Under the pieces are notes generated by a model, which saw only the letters and a list, made by a program, of their open reading frames with translations, did no database searches and was not told the DNA's origin. The translations under genes were made by a program, and so were the position numbers. From positions 1 to 44,057 of the forward strand of contig JAZBPA010000308.1 in NCBI GenBank assembly GCA_036351435.1: a stretch of 44,057 nucleotides of DNA, written 5' to 3'. The stretch is from JAAUQA01 sp036351435. Lineage in GTDB: Bacteria > Pseudomonadota > Gammaproteobacteria > Competibacterales > Competibacteraceae. Shown piece by piece: positions 7,462 through 16,779 of this stretch (position 1 is its first letter; every line of letters begins with the position of its first letter).

Positions 7462-8703
7462 CTATGGTTGGTCGCTAAGCGCCTGTTCCAGTAAGTCTGC
7501 GGGCTTGGTGTCCTTGGTAAAATCAGTTTGGATGGCGGTTAGACTAGCCGAGTCAATATAGCCCTGAGTGGTTGCGTGTTCGGCAGCTGCTAATGTGTCA
7601 GGAACTAATAACATATCGATACCGTGTTGACGCGCCTGTTGCGCAAGCCGTCTAACTTCCTCATCGCGTTGGTTATCGCTGACATCGCGGATGTAAATGG
7701 CGTGGATTTGTGGCGCACGGTTGGCGACTATTTCGGCATAAATCTCAGGGTCGTGCTGGCCGCTGTCGCCAATCAGAATAAACGGTAACTCGGGGTAGGT
7801 ATCCATGATATGCGTAATCTGCGCGAGTTTGTGCGCTCGGTGGCTGGCATGAATCAGCCGATCGACATCCAGACCGAAATCCTGCAATAACAAGGGGCCG
7901 GCTGGTATTTGGTTGAGCAGCATGAATTCACTCAAAAAGTCATACAGATTCCAGGGGCTACTGGAGACATAAAACAGTGGTCTTGGCACGGAACCGTCGT
8001 TTTGCAGAGCACGATAAAAGGCTGCCACACCGGGAAACGGTAACCGCATCGCGGGGCTGTGCAAAAAAGTCAAGCGCGCCATCCGCAACAAACTGGTTGC
8101 ATTGGTCACCAGAATCGTATCGTCCATGTCACTGATGACTCCGAAATCACAAGCCGGTGGAGGAATCAGCACTTTTCCCACCGTGGGTGCCGGAGTAGTC
8201 TTCAACATGGGCTGAGTAGGAACACTCACAGTGATGTGGTGCCATAGCACATCGGCATGCAGATCTTTAGGGGTAGGCAGGGTAAAGAGAAAATACCCTT
8301 CTTCATCAGTGCTGGTTTGCTGCTTAAATGCTCCCAATTCGGCAATCAATTGCAGATTGGGCACTTCATCGCTTTCGAAGCGTCGGTAAGTGTTGGCCAG
8401 ATTTTTCCATAACGACTCTTCTGCAGCCTGTTCAATGTCTTCACCGTGATATTCCAGAACCCGGCCCTTGAGATACACGTGTTGCGCATTGCCATAACCG
8501 GCATAAGGCACAACTTGCACTGGCTGATCGTATTTCAGCTGTTGTTTAAGACGGTAACGCAGTTGATCAAAGCGGCTTTCCAGTAGATGGCCGATGCGTT
8601 GAACGGTCGTGGTCCATGTTGTCATTGAGGGTGTCGCCCTGTTGGTTGTGAACCGGCTAGTTGCAGCATGACTCGACACTTTTGTTTGACATCGAACTGT
8701 CAT
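7462..8703 (-). CDS. App1-family phosphatase (DUF2183)
   Basis: 413 residues. The C-terminal half carries the App1 catalytic domain: SDMDDTILVTNA (DxDxT nucleophile motif), then FYVSSSPWNLYDF and FILIGDSGQHDPEIYAEI. In yeast App1 this HAD-like domain dephosphorylates phosphatidate; bacterial members are largely uncharacterised. The N-terminal half resembles the beta-rich region usual for the family (VVPYAGYGNAQHVYLKGRVL). No signal peptide is evident. The start at 8703 has TAGGAA just upstream; an alternative ATG at 8625 gives a more family-like N terminus without the basic leader. It diverges from the ABC transporter operon across 188 bases. Confidence 0.82.
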   Translation of the reverse strand: MTVRCQTKVSSHAATSRFTTNRATPSMTTWTTTVQRIGHLLESRFDQLRYRLKQQLKYDQPVQVVPYAGYGNAQHVYLKGRVLEYHGEDIEQAAEESLWKNLANTYRRFESDEVPNLQLIAELGAFKQQTSTDEEGYFLFTLPTPKDLHADVLWHHITVSVPTQPMLKTTPAPTVGKVLIPPPACDFGVISDMDDTILVTNATSLLRMARLTFLHSPAMRLPFPGVAAFYRALQNDGSVPRPLFYVSSSPWNLYDFLSEFMLLNQIPAGPLLLQDFGLDVDRLIHASHRAHKLAQITHIMDTYPELPFILIGDSGQHDPEIYAEIVANRAPQIHAIYIRDVSDNQRDEEVRRLAQQARQHGIDMLLVPDTLAAAEHATTQGYIDSASLTAIQTDFTKDTKPADLLEQALSDQP

Positions 8704-8891
8704 AGTTCCTACCTATAGTGCCCAACTGCATCAGTAAGTAAATCCTTGTTGCAATAACACGAAAAGCCGCTCGACCCGAGGTTTGCCGGAGAAATTTAAA
8801 TCATGCTGGATATAGTGAGCGGCAATTCGGTATTACTGAATGAAGTGTAATTGACACTATTCGCAGCCCATTGTTAGGAGTCAAGCCGTCC

Positions 8892-10955
8892 ATGACGTTT
8901 CATGATCCATTCCGCATCGCTGTCACTGCCGTTTTTCCTGCCCTATTATCCTCGCTACTTTTTAGCAACGCCGTCTCTGCTGCCGCATGCCCCCAGGTTA
9001 CCGCTGCCAACGACCAAGGGTTGAGCGGTGAGTATCCATTGCAGTTTGAAAAGGCGGAGTTCGAAAACAAAGGTCAGTGCGAGTTAACCTACTCGGAAAA
9101 CCCGTCAATCAAAAAACTCAATAGCCGCATTGAGGGCAATCCCGAGCTGCCGCCGATAGCGGAAAGGCTGCCGGAAGAGATGCTGGTTGTCGTGCCCTAC
9201 CAAGAAATCGGCACTTATGGCGGGATTTTGAGCGGATTGTCCAAGGGAACTGAATCGGGCACCTCCGACCTGCTCAGTGTGCGTCACGTCAATCTATTTC
9301 GCTACTCTGACGACCTGCTGACCGTGGTACCCAACATCGCCAAAAGCTGGCAATGGAATGACGATTTCACGGTACTGACCGTGGTGCTTCGCAAAGGCCA
9401 CAAGTGGTCCGATGGCGAGCCGTTTACCGCCGAGGACATCGTGTTCTGGTACGAGGACCTGATTCTCAATACCGATCTGTTCCCCAAAACCCCAGATCGC
9501 TGGTTATTCGCAGGTAAGCCGATGCAGGTCGAAGCGGTTGACGCAACTACGGTGAAATTTACTTTCCCAGTACCGACCCCTGGCATCGTCAACCGCTTCG
9601 CGGTTGATTATGGCCAACCGTTCCAGCCCAAACATTTCTTACAACAGTTCCACATTAAGCACAATCCAGACGCCGATAAGCTCGCCAAACAACGCGGCAA
9701 GGAGAATTGGGTCGAGTTGCTGAAAGTGTATTACGGTGCTTCGGATTGGAAAGACGTACCAACCCCGCTGCTGTCCGGCGACGCCAGGCAAGTCACTCCG
9801 ACGTTAGAATCGCACATTGTGATTGAAGATACCTCGACCGGTCGTCATTTGGTGGCCAATCCCTATTTTCACATGGTGGATACTGCGGGTAATCAGCTGC
9901 CCTACATCAATGAGATCGACGAAGAATATGTGAAGGACAAGGAGGTGCAAAACCTCAAAATCACTAACGGCGAAGTGACTTTCAAGCAGCAAGCAGTGTT
10001 CATTGAAGACTTCCCATTGCTCAAGGAAAACGAAAGTAAAGGCAATTACACCATCGAACTGGCCCCGGCCCTGGGTGAAAACGTATTTTATGCCTTTAAC
10101 ACCACCCACAAGGACCCGGAACTGCGCAAAATTTTTAACGATTTGCGCTTCCGCCAAGCGGCCTCGCTGGCTGTCAAGCGTGATGAAATCGCCGATCTGG
10201 TTTATCTGGGCCAAGGCACGCCCATGCAGTCGTTCCCGGTCGAACATGCGACCGTGTCGTTCGTCACTGACGAGCACAAGAACACTTTGATTGAATACGA
10301 TCTGGACCAGGCCAAGGCTTTGCTTGATGAGATGGGACTCAAGGATAGCAATGGTGATGGCATTCGTGAGCGCTTCGACGGCAAACCGCTGGTAGTCAGG
10401 TTGGTCTATTCGACGCAAGGTGCGCCAGCCAAAATGCATGAACTATTTCGCGACTACATGGCTGCTATCGGCATTCGCATTGATCTCAAGGAAGTGACCT
10501 CCGACGAATACCGGGCCGACGGGAATAATAACGATCTCGATATGACCGTGTGGAAGAACGATAACACCTCGGCGCCCACCATTTCTCAGGACTTCACCCA
10601 GATGGTTCCGCCTTTTGGCGATTTCTTTAATCCCGGCACGGGCTTCGGCTGGGCGGCTTGGAAAGCCTCCGATGGCAAGGAAGGTATCGAACCACCAGCT
10701 GATGTTAAAAAACTCTATGAGTTAGGTGAGCAGTTTATCCAAGTACCGATCGGTTCTGCAGAATCCAATAAGATCGGTGCCGAAATCGTTGATATCCACG
10801 TCAAGAACACTTGGAAAATTGGTACCGTCGGCGATATCCGTGCACCCATTATGCGCAGTAACGCGCTGGGCAATTTCCAGCCTTTCAAGGCCAAGAGCTA
10901 CGACTATTACTGGACCTATCCTTACCGTCCTTTTCAGTGGTATCTGAAGCAGTAA
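8892..10955 (+). CDS. ABC transporter substrate-binding protein, family 5 (dipeptide/oligopeptide type)
   Basis: 687 residues from ATG 8892, with TAGGAG at 8875-8880; a TTG at 8871 in frame overlaps that site and is rejected. A Sec signal peptide ends near AVSA. The family-5 solute-binding signature is clear: YGGILSGLSKG, FTVLTVVLRKGHKWSDGEPFTAEDIVFWYEDL, and later LRFRQAASLAVKRDEIADLVYLG. It binds ligand in the periplasm and delivers it to the two permeases encoded next. At 687 residues it is longer than DppA/OppA (about 530), with an extra N-terminal section of about 80 residues. Family-5 proteins bind peptides, opines, sugars and other solutes; the ligand is unknown, though nearby phosphonate genes make a phosphonate compound worth testing. 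Confidence 0.9.
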   Translation: MTFHDPFRIAVTAVFPALLSSLLFSNAVSAAACPQVTAANDQGLSGEYPLQFEKAEFENKGQCELTYSENPSIKKLNSRIEGNPELPPIAERLPEEMLVVVPYQEIGTYGGILSGLSKGTESGTSDLLSVRHVNLFRYSDDLLTVVPNIAKSWQWNDDFTVLTVVLRKGHKWSDGEPFTAEDIVFWYEDLILNTDLFPKTPDRWLFAGKPMQVEAVDATTVKFTFPVPTPGIVNRFAVDYGQPFQPKHFLQQFHIKHNPDADKLAKQRGKENWVELLKVYYGASDWKDVPTPLLSGDARQVTPTLESHIVIEDTSTGRHLVANPYFHMVDTAGNQLPYINEIDEEYVKDKEVQNLKITNGEVTFKQQAVFIEDFPLLKENESKGNYTIELAPALGENVFYAFNTTHKDPELRKIFNDLRFRQAASLAVKRDEIADLVYLGQGTPMQSFPVEHATVSFVTDEHKNTLIEYDLDQAKALLDEMGLKDSNGDGIRERFDGKPLVVRLVYSTQGAPAKMHELFRDYMAAIGIRIDLKEVTSDEYRADGNNNDLDMTVWKNDNTSAPTISQDFTQMVPPFGDFFNPGTGFGWAAWKASDGKEGIEPPADVKKLYELGEQFIQVPIGSAESNKIGAEIVDIHVKNTWKIGTVGDIRAPIMRSNALGNFQPFKAKSYDYYWTYPYRPFQWYLKQ

Positions 10956-10978
10956 ATTCGGTTTGACTGCTTGTAGGG

Positions 10979-10999
10979 GGCCGGGCAGGATGCCCGGCC
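10979..10999 (+). repeat. GC-rich hairpin between binding-protein and permease genes
   Basis: GGCCGGGCA and TGCCCGGCC pair perfectly around a GGA loop, 24 bases after the substrate-binding protein stop and 30 bases before the first permease start. Such intercistronic stems commonly protect the upstream message, so that binding protein outnumbers permease. There is no U-run, so readthrough is expected. Confidence 0.65.
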
Positions 11000-11028
11000 G
11001 TAGCCGATCCCACGCTTAGGGTTACGCT

Positions 11029-12024
11029 ATGTTACGGTTCATATTGCAACGCCTATTCGGCATCCTCGTCACCATGTTTTTTGTCTCAATCATGGTGTTC
11101 GCCATTATGGAGCTGCCGCCCGGAGACTATGCGGATCGTTATGCTTTTCGCAAGTTTTCTGGCACCGGTGTCAACGTCACGGAAAGCGATATCGACAGTA
11201 TTCGTATCCAGTTTGGCCTTGATCGCCCAGCTCCGGAGCGGTATCTCGATTGGATCGGCAATATCATCACTGACTTCGATTTTGGCCAATCCTTTGCCTT
11301 TGAGACCTCAGTCAATTCAGTCATCGGGGAACGGCTCTGGCTCACCCTGGCGATTCTCTATGCCACGCTGGTCTTGACTTATCTGTTAGCCATTCCTATC
11401 GCGATTTATGCCGCTGTAAACCGCCATTCAGCTGCGGATTATTCGCTGACTGTAGTGAGTTATCTGGGGTTGGCGCTCCCTAACTTCTTGCTAGCGCTGA
11501 TTCTGCTGTACATCAGCGTTAGCTATTTCGGCAGTAACGTCGGCGGGCTGTTTTCGCCTGCACTGGAAAACGCTCCCTGGAGTTGGAACAAATTCGTTGA
11601 TTTATTAAAGCACTTGATCGTACCCGCTTTGGTATTGGCTTGGTCGGCAACGGCGCTGCAACTGCAGACGGTACGCGCCACCATGTTAGACGAATTGAAC
11701 AAGCTATCCGTTACAGCGGCGCGGGCGCGGGGTCTACCGGAATGGAAGCTGCTGTTGAAATACCCGGCGCGACTGGCGGTTAACCCGGTGGTCAGCACCA
11801 TCGGCTTCGACGTTAACCGTATCTTCTCGGAATTACCCATCGTGGCGCTGGTGCTGGGGCTCCCTGAATTGGGCGAATTGCTTATTCAATCCTATCTGGA
11901 TTTGGACATGTACGTGGCCGGAGCAATTTTGTTGATGTTGACCTTTTTTATCGTGGTAATGAATTTCTTCTCGGACTTGTTGCTGGCGCTACTTGATCCG
12001 CGCATCAAATTGCAGGGGGGCTAA
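11029..12024 (+). CDS. ABC transporter permease, DppB/OppB type
   Basis: 331 residues with six predicted membrane helices. The N terminus MLRFILQRLFGILVTMFFVS is the standard start of DppB-type inner-membrane subunits, and the cytoplasmic EAA loop (VTAARARGLPEWKLLLKYP) contacts the ATPases. Second gene of the transporter operon; the next permease starts four bases after its stop. Confidence 0.9.
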   Translation: MLRFILQRLFGILVTMFFVSIMVFAIMELPPGDYADRYAFRKFSGTGVNVTESDIDSIRIQFGLDRPAPERYLDWIGNIITDFDFGQSFAFETSVNSVIGERLWLTLAILYATLVLTYLLAIPIAIYAAVNRHSAADYSLTVVSYLGLALPNFLLALILLYISVSYFGSNVGGLFSPALENAPWSWNKFVDLLKHLIVPALVLAWSATALQLQTVRATMLDELNKLSVTAARARGLPEWKLLLKYPARLAVNPVVSTIGFDVNRIFSELPIVALVLGLPELGELLIQSYLDLDMYVAGAILLMLTFFIVVMNFFSDLLLALLDPRIKLQGG

Positions 12025-12028
12025 GCTC

Positions 12029-13183
12029 ATGACTGAAGCAACTGCTATTACTGTTGACGCAAGTCCTGTTGCCGCCAAATCCAAAACCGAACCGGATATT
12101 CGTTATTACACCGCCTCGCAATGGCAGTTGGTGTGGTGGCGCTTTCGTCGTCACCGGCTGGCTATGGGCGGAGCAGTCGTCCTCCTGACTATGGCGTTAC
12201 TGGGTGCTTTTGCACCGTTCTTCGCGCCCTATTCGGCCACTACGCGTAACGCCGAATACAACATGGGGCCGCCACAGATTCCGCTGTTTTGGGATGACAA
12301 CGGGTTTTCTTTCCGACCCTTTATACACGGCATTACCACTGCGCGAGACCCGGTTACCTTGCGTAAAATCGCAACCATTGATCCCAATTCCCGACGCTAC
12401 CTTCAGTTCTTGGTGGCTGGGGAATCCTACAAGTTATTCGGCTTGTTGAATGCTAATATCCATTTGTTCGGCTTGCAGGACGGACAGATTCACCTATTCG
12501 GCACCGATGAACTGGGGCGTGATCTGTTTTCCCGAACGCTGTTCGCCACCGGCACCTCGCTTTCAATCGGTATCCTCGGCGTGTTGGTGGCATTTGTTCT
12601 AGCATTGCTCATTGGGGGGATTGCGGGCTATTTCGGTGGCTGGATCGATTACGCGATCCAACGCTTGACCGAGATCGTCCGTGTGGTGCCGGTCATTCCG
12701 CTATACATGGGTTTGGCAGCCGCTTTCCCGCGTGAATGGTCGAATGTCCAAGTGTATTTCGCCATGACCATGATATTTGGCTTGGTCGGTTGGCCGACAC
12801 TGGCCCGGCGGGTGCGCAGCCATCTGCTGGCGCAACGCAGCGAGGATTATGTGCTTGCGGCGGAATTGGCAGGTGCTAAAGCCGGACGGATTATCACCCG
12901 CCATCTGTTGCCCAGTTTCACCAGCTACATCATTGTCGATCTGGTCATTAGCTTCCCCTACATGATTCTCAGCGAGACGGCGCTTAGCTTCATCGGGCTC
13001 GGTCTCCGCCCACCCAGCGTTAGTTGGGGAATTCTGTTGCAGGATGCGCAGAACATCCGTGCTATCGAACAAGCCCCCTGGTTCTTCATCCCGGCGGCAT
13101 TCGTGGTGATCGCGGTGCTGGCCTTTACCCTGTTGGGTGATGGTCTGCGTGATGCCGCTGACCCGTATTCGGTCAAGAGTTGA
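12029..13183 (+). CDS. ABC transporter permease, DppC/OppC type
   Basis: 384 residues from ATG 12029, preceded by AGGGGGG; an in-frame upstream start at 11993 would run deep into the previous gene. The N-terminal region with FRRHRLAMGGAVVLL is typical of DppC. A long periplasmic loop follows, with repeated FGL and HLFG segments (about residues 85-155), and then the transmembrane core with the LAAELAGAKAGRIITRHLLP EAA loop. It pairs with the DppB-like subunit. The extended first periplasmic loop is longer than in Escherichia coli DppC and matches the oversized binding protein. The stop overlaps an upstream ATG of the next gene. Confidence 0.9.
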   Translation: MTEATAITVDASPVAAKSKTEPDIRYYTASQWQLVWWRFRRHRLAMGGAVVLLTMALLGAFAPFFAPYSATTRNAEYNMGPPQIPLFWDDNGFSFRPFIHGITTARDPVTLRKIATIDPNSRRYLQFLVAGESYKLFGLLNANIHLFGLQDGQIHLFGTDELGRDLFSRTLFATGTSLSIGILGVLVAFVLALLIGGIAGYFGGWIDYAIQRLTEIVRVVPVIPLYMGLAAAFPREWSNVQVYFAMTMIFGLVGWPTLARRVRSHLLAQRSEDYVLAAELAGAKAGRIITRHLLPSFTSYIIVDLVISFPYMILSETALSFIGLGLRPPSVSWGILLQDAQNIRAIEQAPWFFIPAAFVVIAVLAFTLLGDGLRDAADPYSVKS

Positions 13184-13194
13184 TGGGGTCCGCC

Positions 13195-14268
13195 ATGAAT
13201 AACTCAACGCCGGTCCTTGATGTGGCTAATCTTAAAATCTCTTTCCGCACTGACGAAGGATTGATCACCCCGGTCGATGGGGTCGATTTTCAGGTATGGG
13301 AAGGCCGTACCCTGGGCATTGTCGGTGAGAGCGGGTCCGGTAAAAGCGTCAGCACCCGCGCGGTGACCAAGCTGTTACCAAAAAATGCCATCATTGATCC
13401 CGAGTCGCGAATCACGGTACGTACCAAGGCGGGAACCATGCTGGAGACCGTGCCGCTCAAGCCCAACGGTAAGGCGATGCGTTCAATCCGGGGCGGTGAG
13501 ATTGCGATGATCTTTCAGGAACCGATGGCCTCATTCTCGCCGGTTTACACCATCGGCAACCAAATTGCCGAAGCCGTGCGCTTGCACCGCAGCGCTGCCC
13601 AGAGCCCATTGGCTGTGACCGCTACAGTGGGCGAACAAATCACTGAAGGCATACGTGCCCACCAGCCCTTGTCGAAAAAGCAAGCCAAAGAAATCGCCGT
13701 GGAAATGCTAGACAAGGTGGGCATCTCCAACGCCGGTTTACGGGTCGATCAATTCCCGCACGAACTGTCCGGCGGCATGCGTCAGCGCGCCATGATTGCC
13801 GTCGCGTTGTCTACGCATCCCAAGATACTCATTGCCGACGAGCCGACCACCGCGCTTGATGTGACTATCCAAGCGCAGATTCTGGATTTGATGCGTGCGT
13901 TGCAACAGGACTTGGGCATGGCCATCATCTTCATCACTCACGATATGGGAGTAATTGCCCAAGTGGCCGATGAAGTGGCGGTGATGTATTTGGGCCGGAT
14001 CGTCGAGCGCGGTCCTGCAGCAGACATCATCAACGATCCGAAACATCCGTATACTGCAGGCTTGTTAGCTGCTATTCCTCGGCTCGATAAATTGGAACGA
14101 CGCTTGACACCAGTGGGTGGCGATATTCCAAGTCCTATGGAACGACCCCAGGGTTGCGCCTTTCATCCGCGCTGTCCTCGGTTTATACCCGGTACTTGTG
14201 ATGCGTCGCCACCGCCCGAGGTCAAGACGGGCGACAACCGTTTCGTGCGCTGCTTTCTCCACGTTTAA
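13195..14268 (+). CDS. ABC transporter ATP-binding protein, DppD/OppD type
   Basis: 357 residues. Walker A GESGSGKS, signature LSGGMRQR and Walker B ILIADEPTTALD are intact, and the C terminus carries the oligopeptide-type cysteine cluster (CAFHPRCPRF.PGTC), which in relatives binds an iron-sulfur cluster. I chose ATG 13195 because GGGTCCGCC precedes it exactly as it precedes the next gene at 14278; ATG 13183 overlaps the previous stop and is the alternative. An insertion around residues 125-150 (TATVGEQITEGIRAHQ) separates the Q-loop from the signature. It powers the transporter with the DppF-like partner. Confidence 0.9.
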   Translation: MNNSTPVLDVANLKISFRTDEGLITPVDGVDFQVWEGRTLGIVGESGSGKSVSTRAVTKLLPKNAIIDPESRITVRTKAGTMLETVPLKPNGKAMRSIRGGEIAMIFQEPMASFSPVYTIGNQIAEAVRLHRSAAQSPLAVTATVGEQITEGIRAHQPLSKKQAKEIAVEMLDKVGISNAGLRVDQFPHELSGGMRQRAMIAVALSTHPKILIADEPTTALDVTIQAQILDLMRALQQDLGMAIIFITHDMGVIAQVADEVAVMYLGRIVERGPAADIINDPKHPYTAGLLAAIPRLDKLERRLTPVGGDIPSPMERPQGCAFHPRCPRFIPGTCDASPPPEVKTGDNRFVRCFLHV

Positions 14269-14277
14269 GGGTCCGCC

Positions 14278-15333
14278 ATGACTGCTGCCCAATTAATTGA
14301 TGTCAACAATCTTAAAGTCCACTTTCCCATCTACAGCACAGGTTTGTTTCGCAAGTTAATCGGTCATGTGAAGGCAGTCGATGATGTCAGTTTCTCCATC
14401 AATCGGGGTGAAACATTGGGGCTGGTGGGCGAAAGTGGTTCCGGCAAAACGACGGTCGGGCGAGCCATTCTGCGCGCATTGGATACGACCGATGGCGCGG
14501 TCACCTTCCATAAGCCAGATGAGGCAATCGATTTGCTGGGGCTACGCCAAGGGTCGCTGCGGCGATTTCGCAAGCATATGCAACTCATCTTTCAGGACCC
14601 CTATGCTTCCCTGAATCCACGGATGACAGTGCGAGACATCATCGCGGAACCGCTGGAATGCCAATCCAGTGCAAGCCGGGCGGAAGTCGATGAGCGAGTC
14701 CGTGAAGTGGCAGCACGGTGCAAGCTCAATGTCGAGCATCTGCGGCGGTTTCCCCATGCATTCTCTGGTGGACAGCGGCAACGCATCTGTATCGCCCGGG
14801 CCTTGGTCACTAATCCGGAATTCATCGTCTGCGATGAGTCGGTATCGGCGCTAGATGTCTCGATTCAAGCGGAAATATTAAATTTGCTGATGGACTTGCA
14901 AGAGCAATTGGGGCTGACTTATTTATTCATCGCCCACGACCTAAGCGTAGTAGCGCAAATCGCTTCACGGGTTGCCGTGATGTATGTCGGCCGTTTCGTG
15001 GAGTGGGCGCCAACCCAATCAATCTTTTTTGCGCCTAAGCATCCTTATACCCGAGCCTTGTTGTCGGCGGTACCGACAATGGACACCAGCCGCCCATTTG
15101 ATCCTATCAAACTGACCGGCGAGATTCCCAACCCTGCAAATCCACCGACGGGTTGCCGTTTTCATACCCGCTGCCCGTATGCCGATGCACAATGCCGTAA
15201 CGAGGTGCCCGAGTGGCGCGAAATAGCACCGGAGCATTTCGTGGCGTGCCATAAGGTCGAGCAGTTGGAACTAGGTGTTCAAATCACCCGTAACGAGGCG
15301 ACGAGATCAGAAGCCACCATGGCGAGTGCCTAG
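14278..15333 (+). CDS. ABC transporter ATP-binding protein, DppF/OppF type
   Basis: 351 residues. Walker A GESGSGKTT, signature FSGGQRQR and Walker B FIVCDESVSALD are all present, with the C-terminal CRFHTRCPYADAQC oligopeptide-family motif. It forms the ATPase heterodimer with the preceding gene, nine bases upstream. The last 20 residues (NEATRSEATMASA) are an unusual polar tail. The stop is followed two bases later by the start of the hydrolase gene, so translation is probably coupled. Confidence 0.9.
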   Translation: MTAAQLIDVNNLKVHFPIYSTGLFRKLIGHVKAVDDVSFSINRGETLGLVGESGSGKTTVGRAILRALDTTDGAVTFHKPDEAIDLLGLRQGSLRRFRKHMQLIFQDPYASLNPRMTVRDIIAEPLECQSSASRAEVDERVREVAARCKLNVEHLRRFPHAFSGGQRQRICIARALVTNPEFIVCDESVSALDVSIQAEILNLLMDLQEQLGLTYLFIAHDLSVVAQIASRVAVMYVGRFVEWAPTQSIFFAPKHPYTRALLSAVPTMDTSRPFDPIKLTGEIPNPANPPTGCRFHTRCPYADAQCRNEVPEWREIAPEHFVACHKVEQLELGVQITRNEATRSEATMASA

Positions 15334-15335
15334 CC

Positions 15336-16142
15336 ATGGCCGGCAAAGTGATTATGGTATTGATTGATGGCCTGCGTTTCGATACGGCCATCATGGAAAT
15401 GGGCTATCTGGAAAGTGCAGTACAGGCCGGTGCCGCGAAGCGCTGGTCATTGCAATGCGGTTTACCCAGCCTATCACGTCCGCTTTACGAGACCATTCAC
15501 ACCGGTTTGTTGCCCCACGAGCACGGCATTCTGAGTAATCAGACCGCGCGTTTATCCAACCATGACAATCTGTTTTCATTGGTCCGCGCGGCGGGCCTTA
15601 AGACGGCAGCAGCAGCTTATTCATGGTTTTCAGAATTGTACAACGGGATTCCCTATGATCCGGTGTTGGATCGGGAAACCGAAGACCCCGAGAAAGCTAT
15701 TCAGATCGGCCGTTTCTATACCGAAGATGATATGCCGGATATTGAAGTACTGCGCGACGCCGAACTGATCTTGCGTCGTCACACGCCCGATTATCTGTTG
15801 GTGCATCCGATGGGTTGCGACTATATAGGCCATCTCCACGGTGGAGAATCAGTGCAATATCGGCGTCAGGCCGCACTATTGGATAATTTACTTGCTCTGC
15901 AAATGCCAGGTTGGTTGGCCGCTGGTTATCAAATCCTGATTACCTCCGACCACGGTTTCAATGCCGATGGGTGGCACGGCGGCACCGACGCGGAAGTCAC
16001 CCGGGTACCGTGTTATTTGTTTGGCGCAGAAGCTAAACAGGTCATTGATGGAGAACTGAGCCAGTGCGCAGTCGCACCCACTGTACTCAAGCTGTTGGAT
16101 CTGCCGATTCCGGCTGCAATGCGCACCCCACCACTGATTTAA
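15336..16142 (+). CDS. alkaline phosphatase superfamily hydrolase (nucleotide pyrophosphatase/phosphodiesterase type)
   Basis: 268 residues, no signal peptide, so cytosolic. Metal-site motifs of the superfamily are visible: MVLIDGLRFD near the N terminus (Asp11), LPSLSRPLYETIHTG with a Ser in place of the usual Thr nucleophile (Ser45/Ser47), HTPDYLLVHPMGCDYIGHLH, and ITSDHGFNADGWHGG. Members cleave phosphodiesters, phosphomonoesters or phosphonoacetate. As last gene of a transporter operon, it probably trims the imported compound to release phosphate or an alcohol, which is inference from position. Its final 56 bases overlap the 3' end of the convergent sctL gene. Confidence 0.8.
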   Translation: MAGKVIMVLIDGLRFDTAIMEMGYLESAVQAGAAKRWSLQCGLPSLSRPLYETIHTGLLPHEHGILSNQTARLSNHDNLFSLVRAAGLKTAAAAYSWFSELYNGIPYDPVLDRETEDPEKAIQIGRFYTEDDMPDIEVLRDAELILRRHTPDYLLVHPMGCDYIGHLHGGESVQYRRQAALLDNLLALQMPGWLAAGYQILITSDHGFNADGWHGGTDAEVTRVPCYLFGAEAKQVIDGELSQCAVAPTVLKLLDLPIPAAMRTPPLI

Positions 16143-16779
16143 TTGATGCAGCTGGCCCGGATAGCCGTTGTTGATCGTCAAGCTTAGCTTCCAAGAACCG
16201 CTCTAGCGTATTGACCTGGGAATCAATGCCGGCATCGACAATGCCAATGTCGGATTCGAGGGTGCAAGCTTCAGGTCCTAGGCGATTGTCGGTGACAATA
16301 TCGATTAAACTGGGATCAATCGGCAATTCGGCAAGCCGTTTTCTCAGCCCAGCTTCTGCTGACGGTGCGATACGTAATGTAACCCGCTGATCACGGCGCA
16401 GCAGTTGCAACCCATTGCTGATTGCGGCGAGCGCTTTGGTCTCCTGGTCGAACTCACCCAGGATTCGACGTATACCGTCCATGATAATCGACGCCAATTG
16501 ACGTTCGAGATCGGCCCAATACTCGGCGGTTGCAGTGCTGAGCTGCCAAATATGTTGTGATGCCTTTTCTTGGCCCTCAGCAAGCCCGTCCTGATAACCC
16601 CGTTGCTTGGCTTCGGCATACGCGGTTTCCGCATCCTCGCGTAGTTGCGCCGCGTCTCGCTGCGCTTGCGCTAACACCGCGCTGGCTTGTTCATACTCAC
16701 CATAGGCATCCACCTTCAGCACCCGTAGGCCGGGGGCGAGTTCCGGTATGACTGACTTACGTCTGAGAAAGATCGGCAT
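16087..16779 (-). CDS. sctL: SctL, T3SS ATPase stator (YscL/HrpE/FliH family)
   Basis: 230 residues. The N terminus LRRKSVIPELAPGLRVLKVDAYGEY is typical of YscL/SctL. A long charged helix follows (residues 30-90, AQAQRDAAQLREDAETAYAEAK), and then the FliH-like C-terminal domain with LGPEACTLESDIGIVDAGI. It links the ATPase SctN to the cytoplasmic sorting platform through SctK and SctQ. It is last in the sctC-to-sctL operon, overlapping sctK by 23 bases at its start and the convergent hydrolase by 56 bases at its end. Confidence 0.9.
   Translation of the reverse strand: MPIFLRRKSVIPELAPGLRVLKVDAYGEYEQASAVLAQAQRDAAQLREDAETAYAEAKQRGYQDGLAEGQEKASQHIWQLSTATAEYWADLERQLASIIMDGIRRILGEFDQETKALAAISNGLQLLRRDQRVTLRIAPSAEAGLRKRLAELPIDPSLIDIVTDNRLGPEACTLESDIGIVDAGIDSQVNTLERFLEAKLDDQQRLSGPAASIKSVVGCALQPESADPTA

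Noticed and set aside
9804..10439. Minus-strand open frame of 211 codons inside the substrate-binding protein gene
   Set aside because: It lies wholly within a well-supported family-5 binding protein on the other strand; no motifs and no ribosome site.
12701..13207. Minus-strand frame of 168 codons over the DppC-like permease
   Set aside because: Antisense shadow; the permease on the plus strand is clear.
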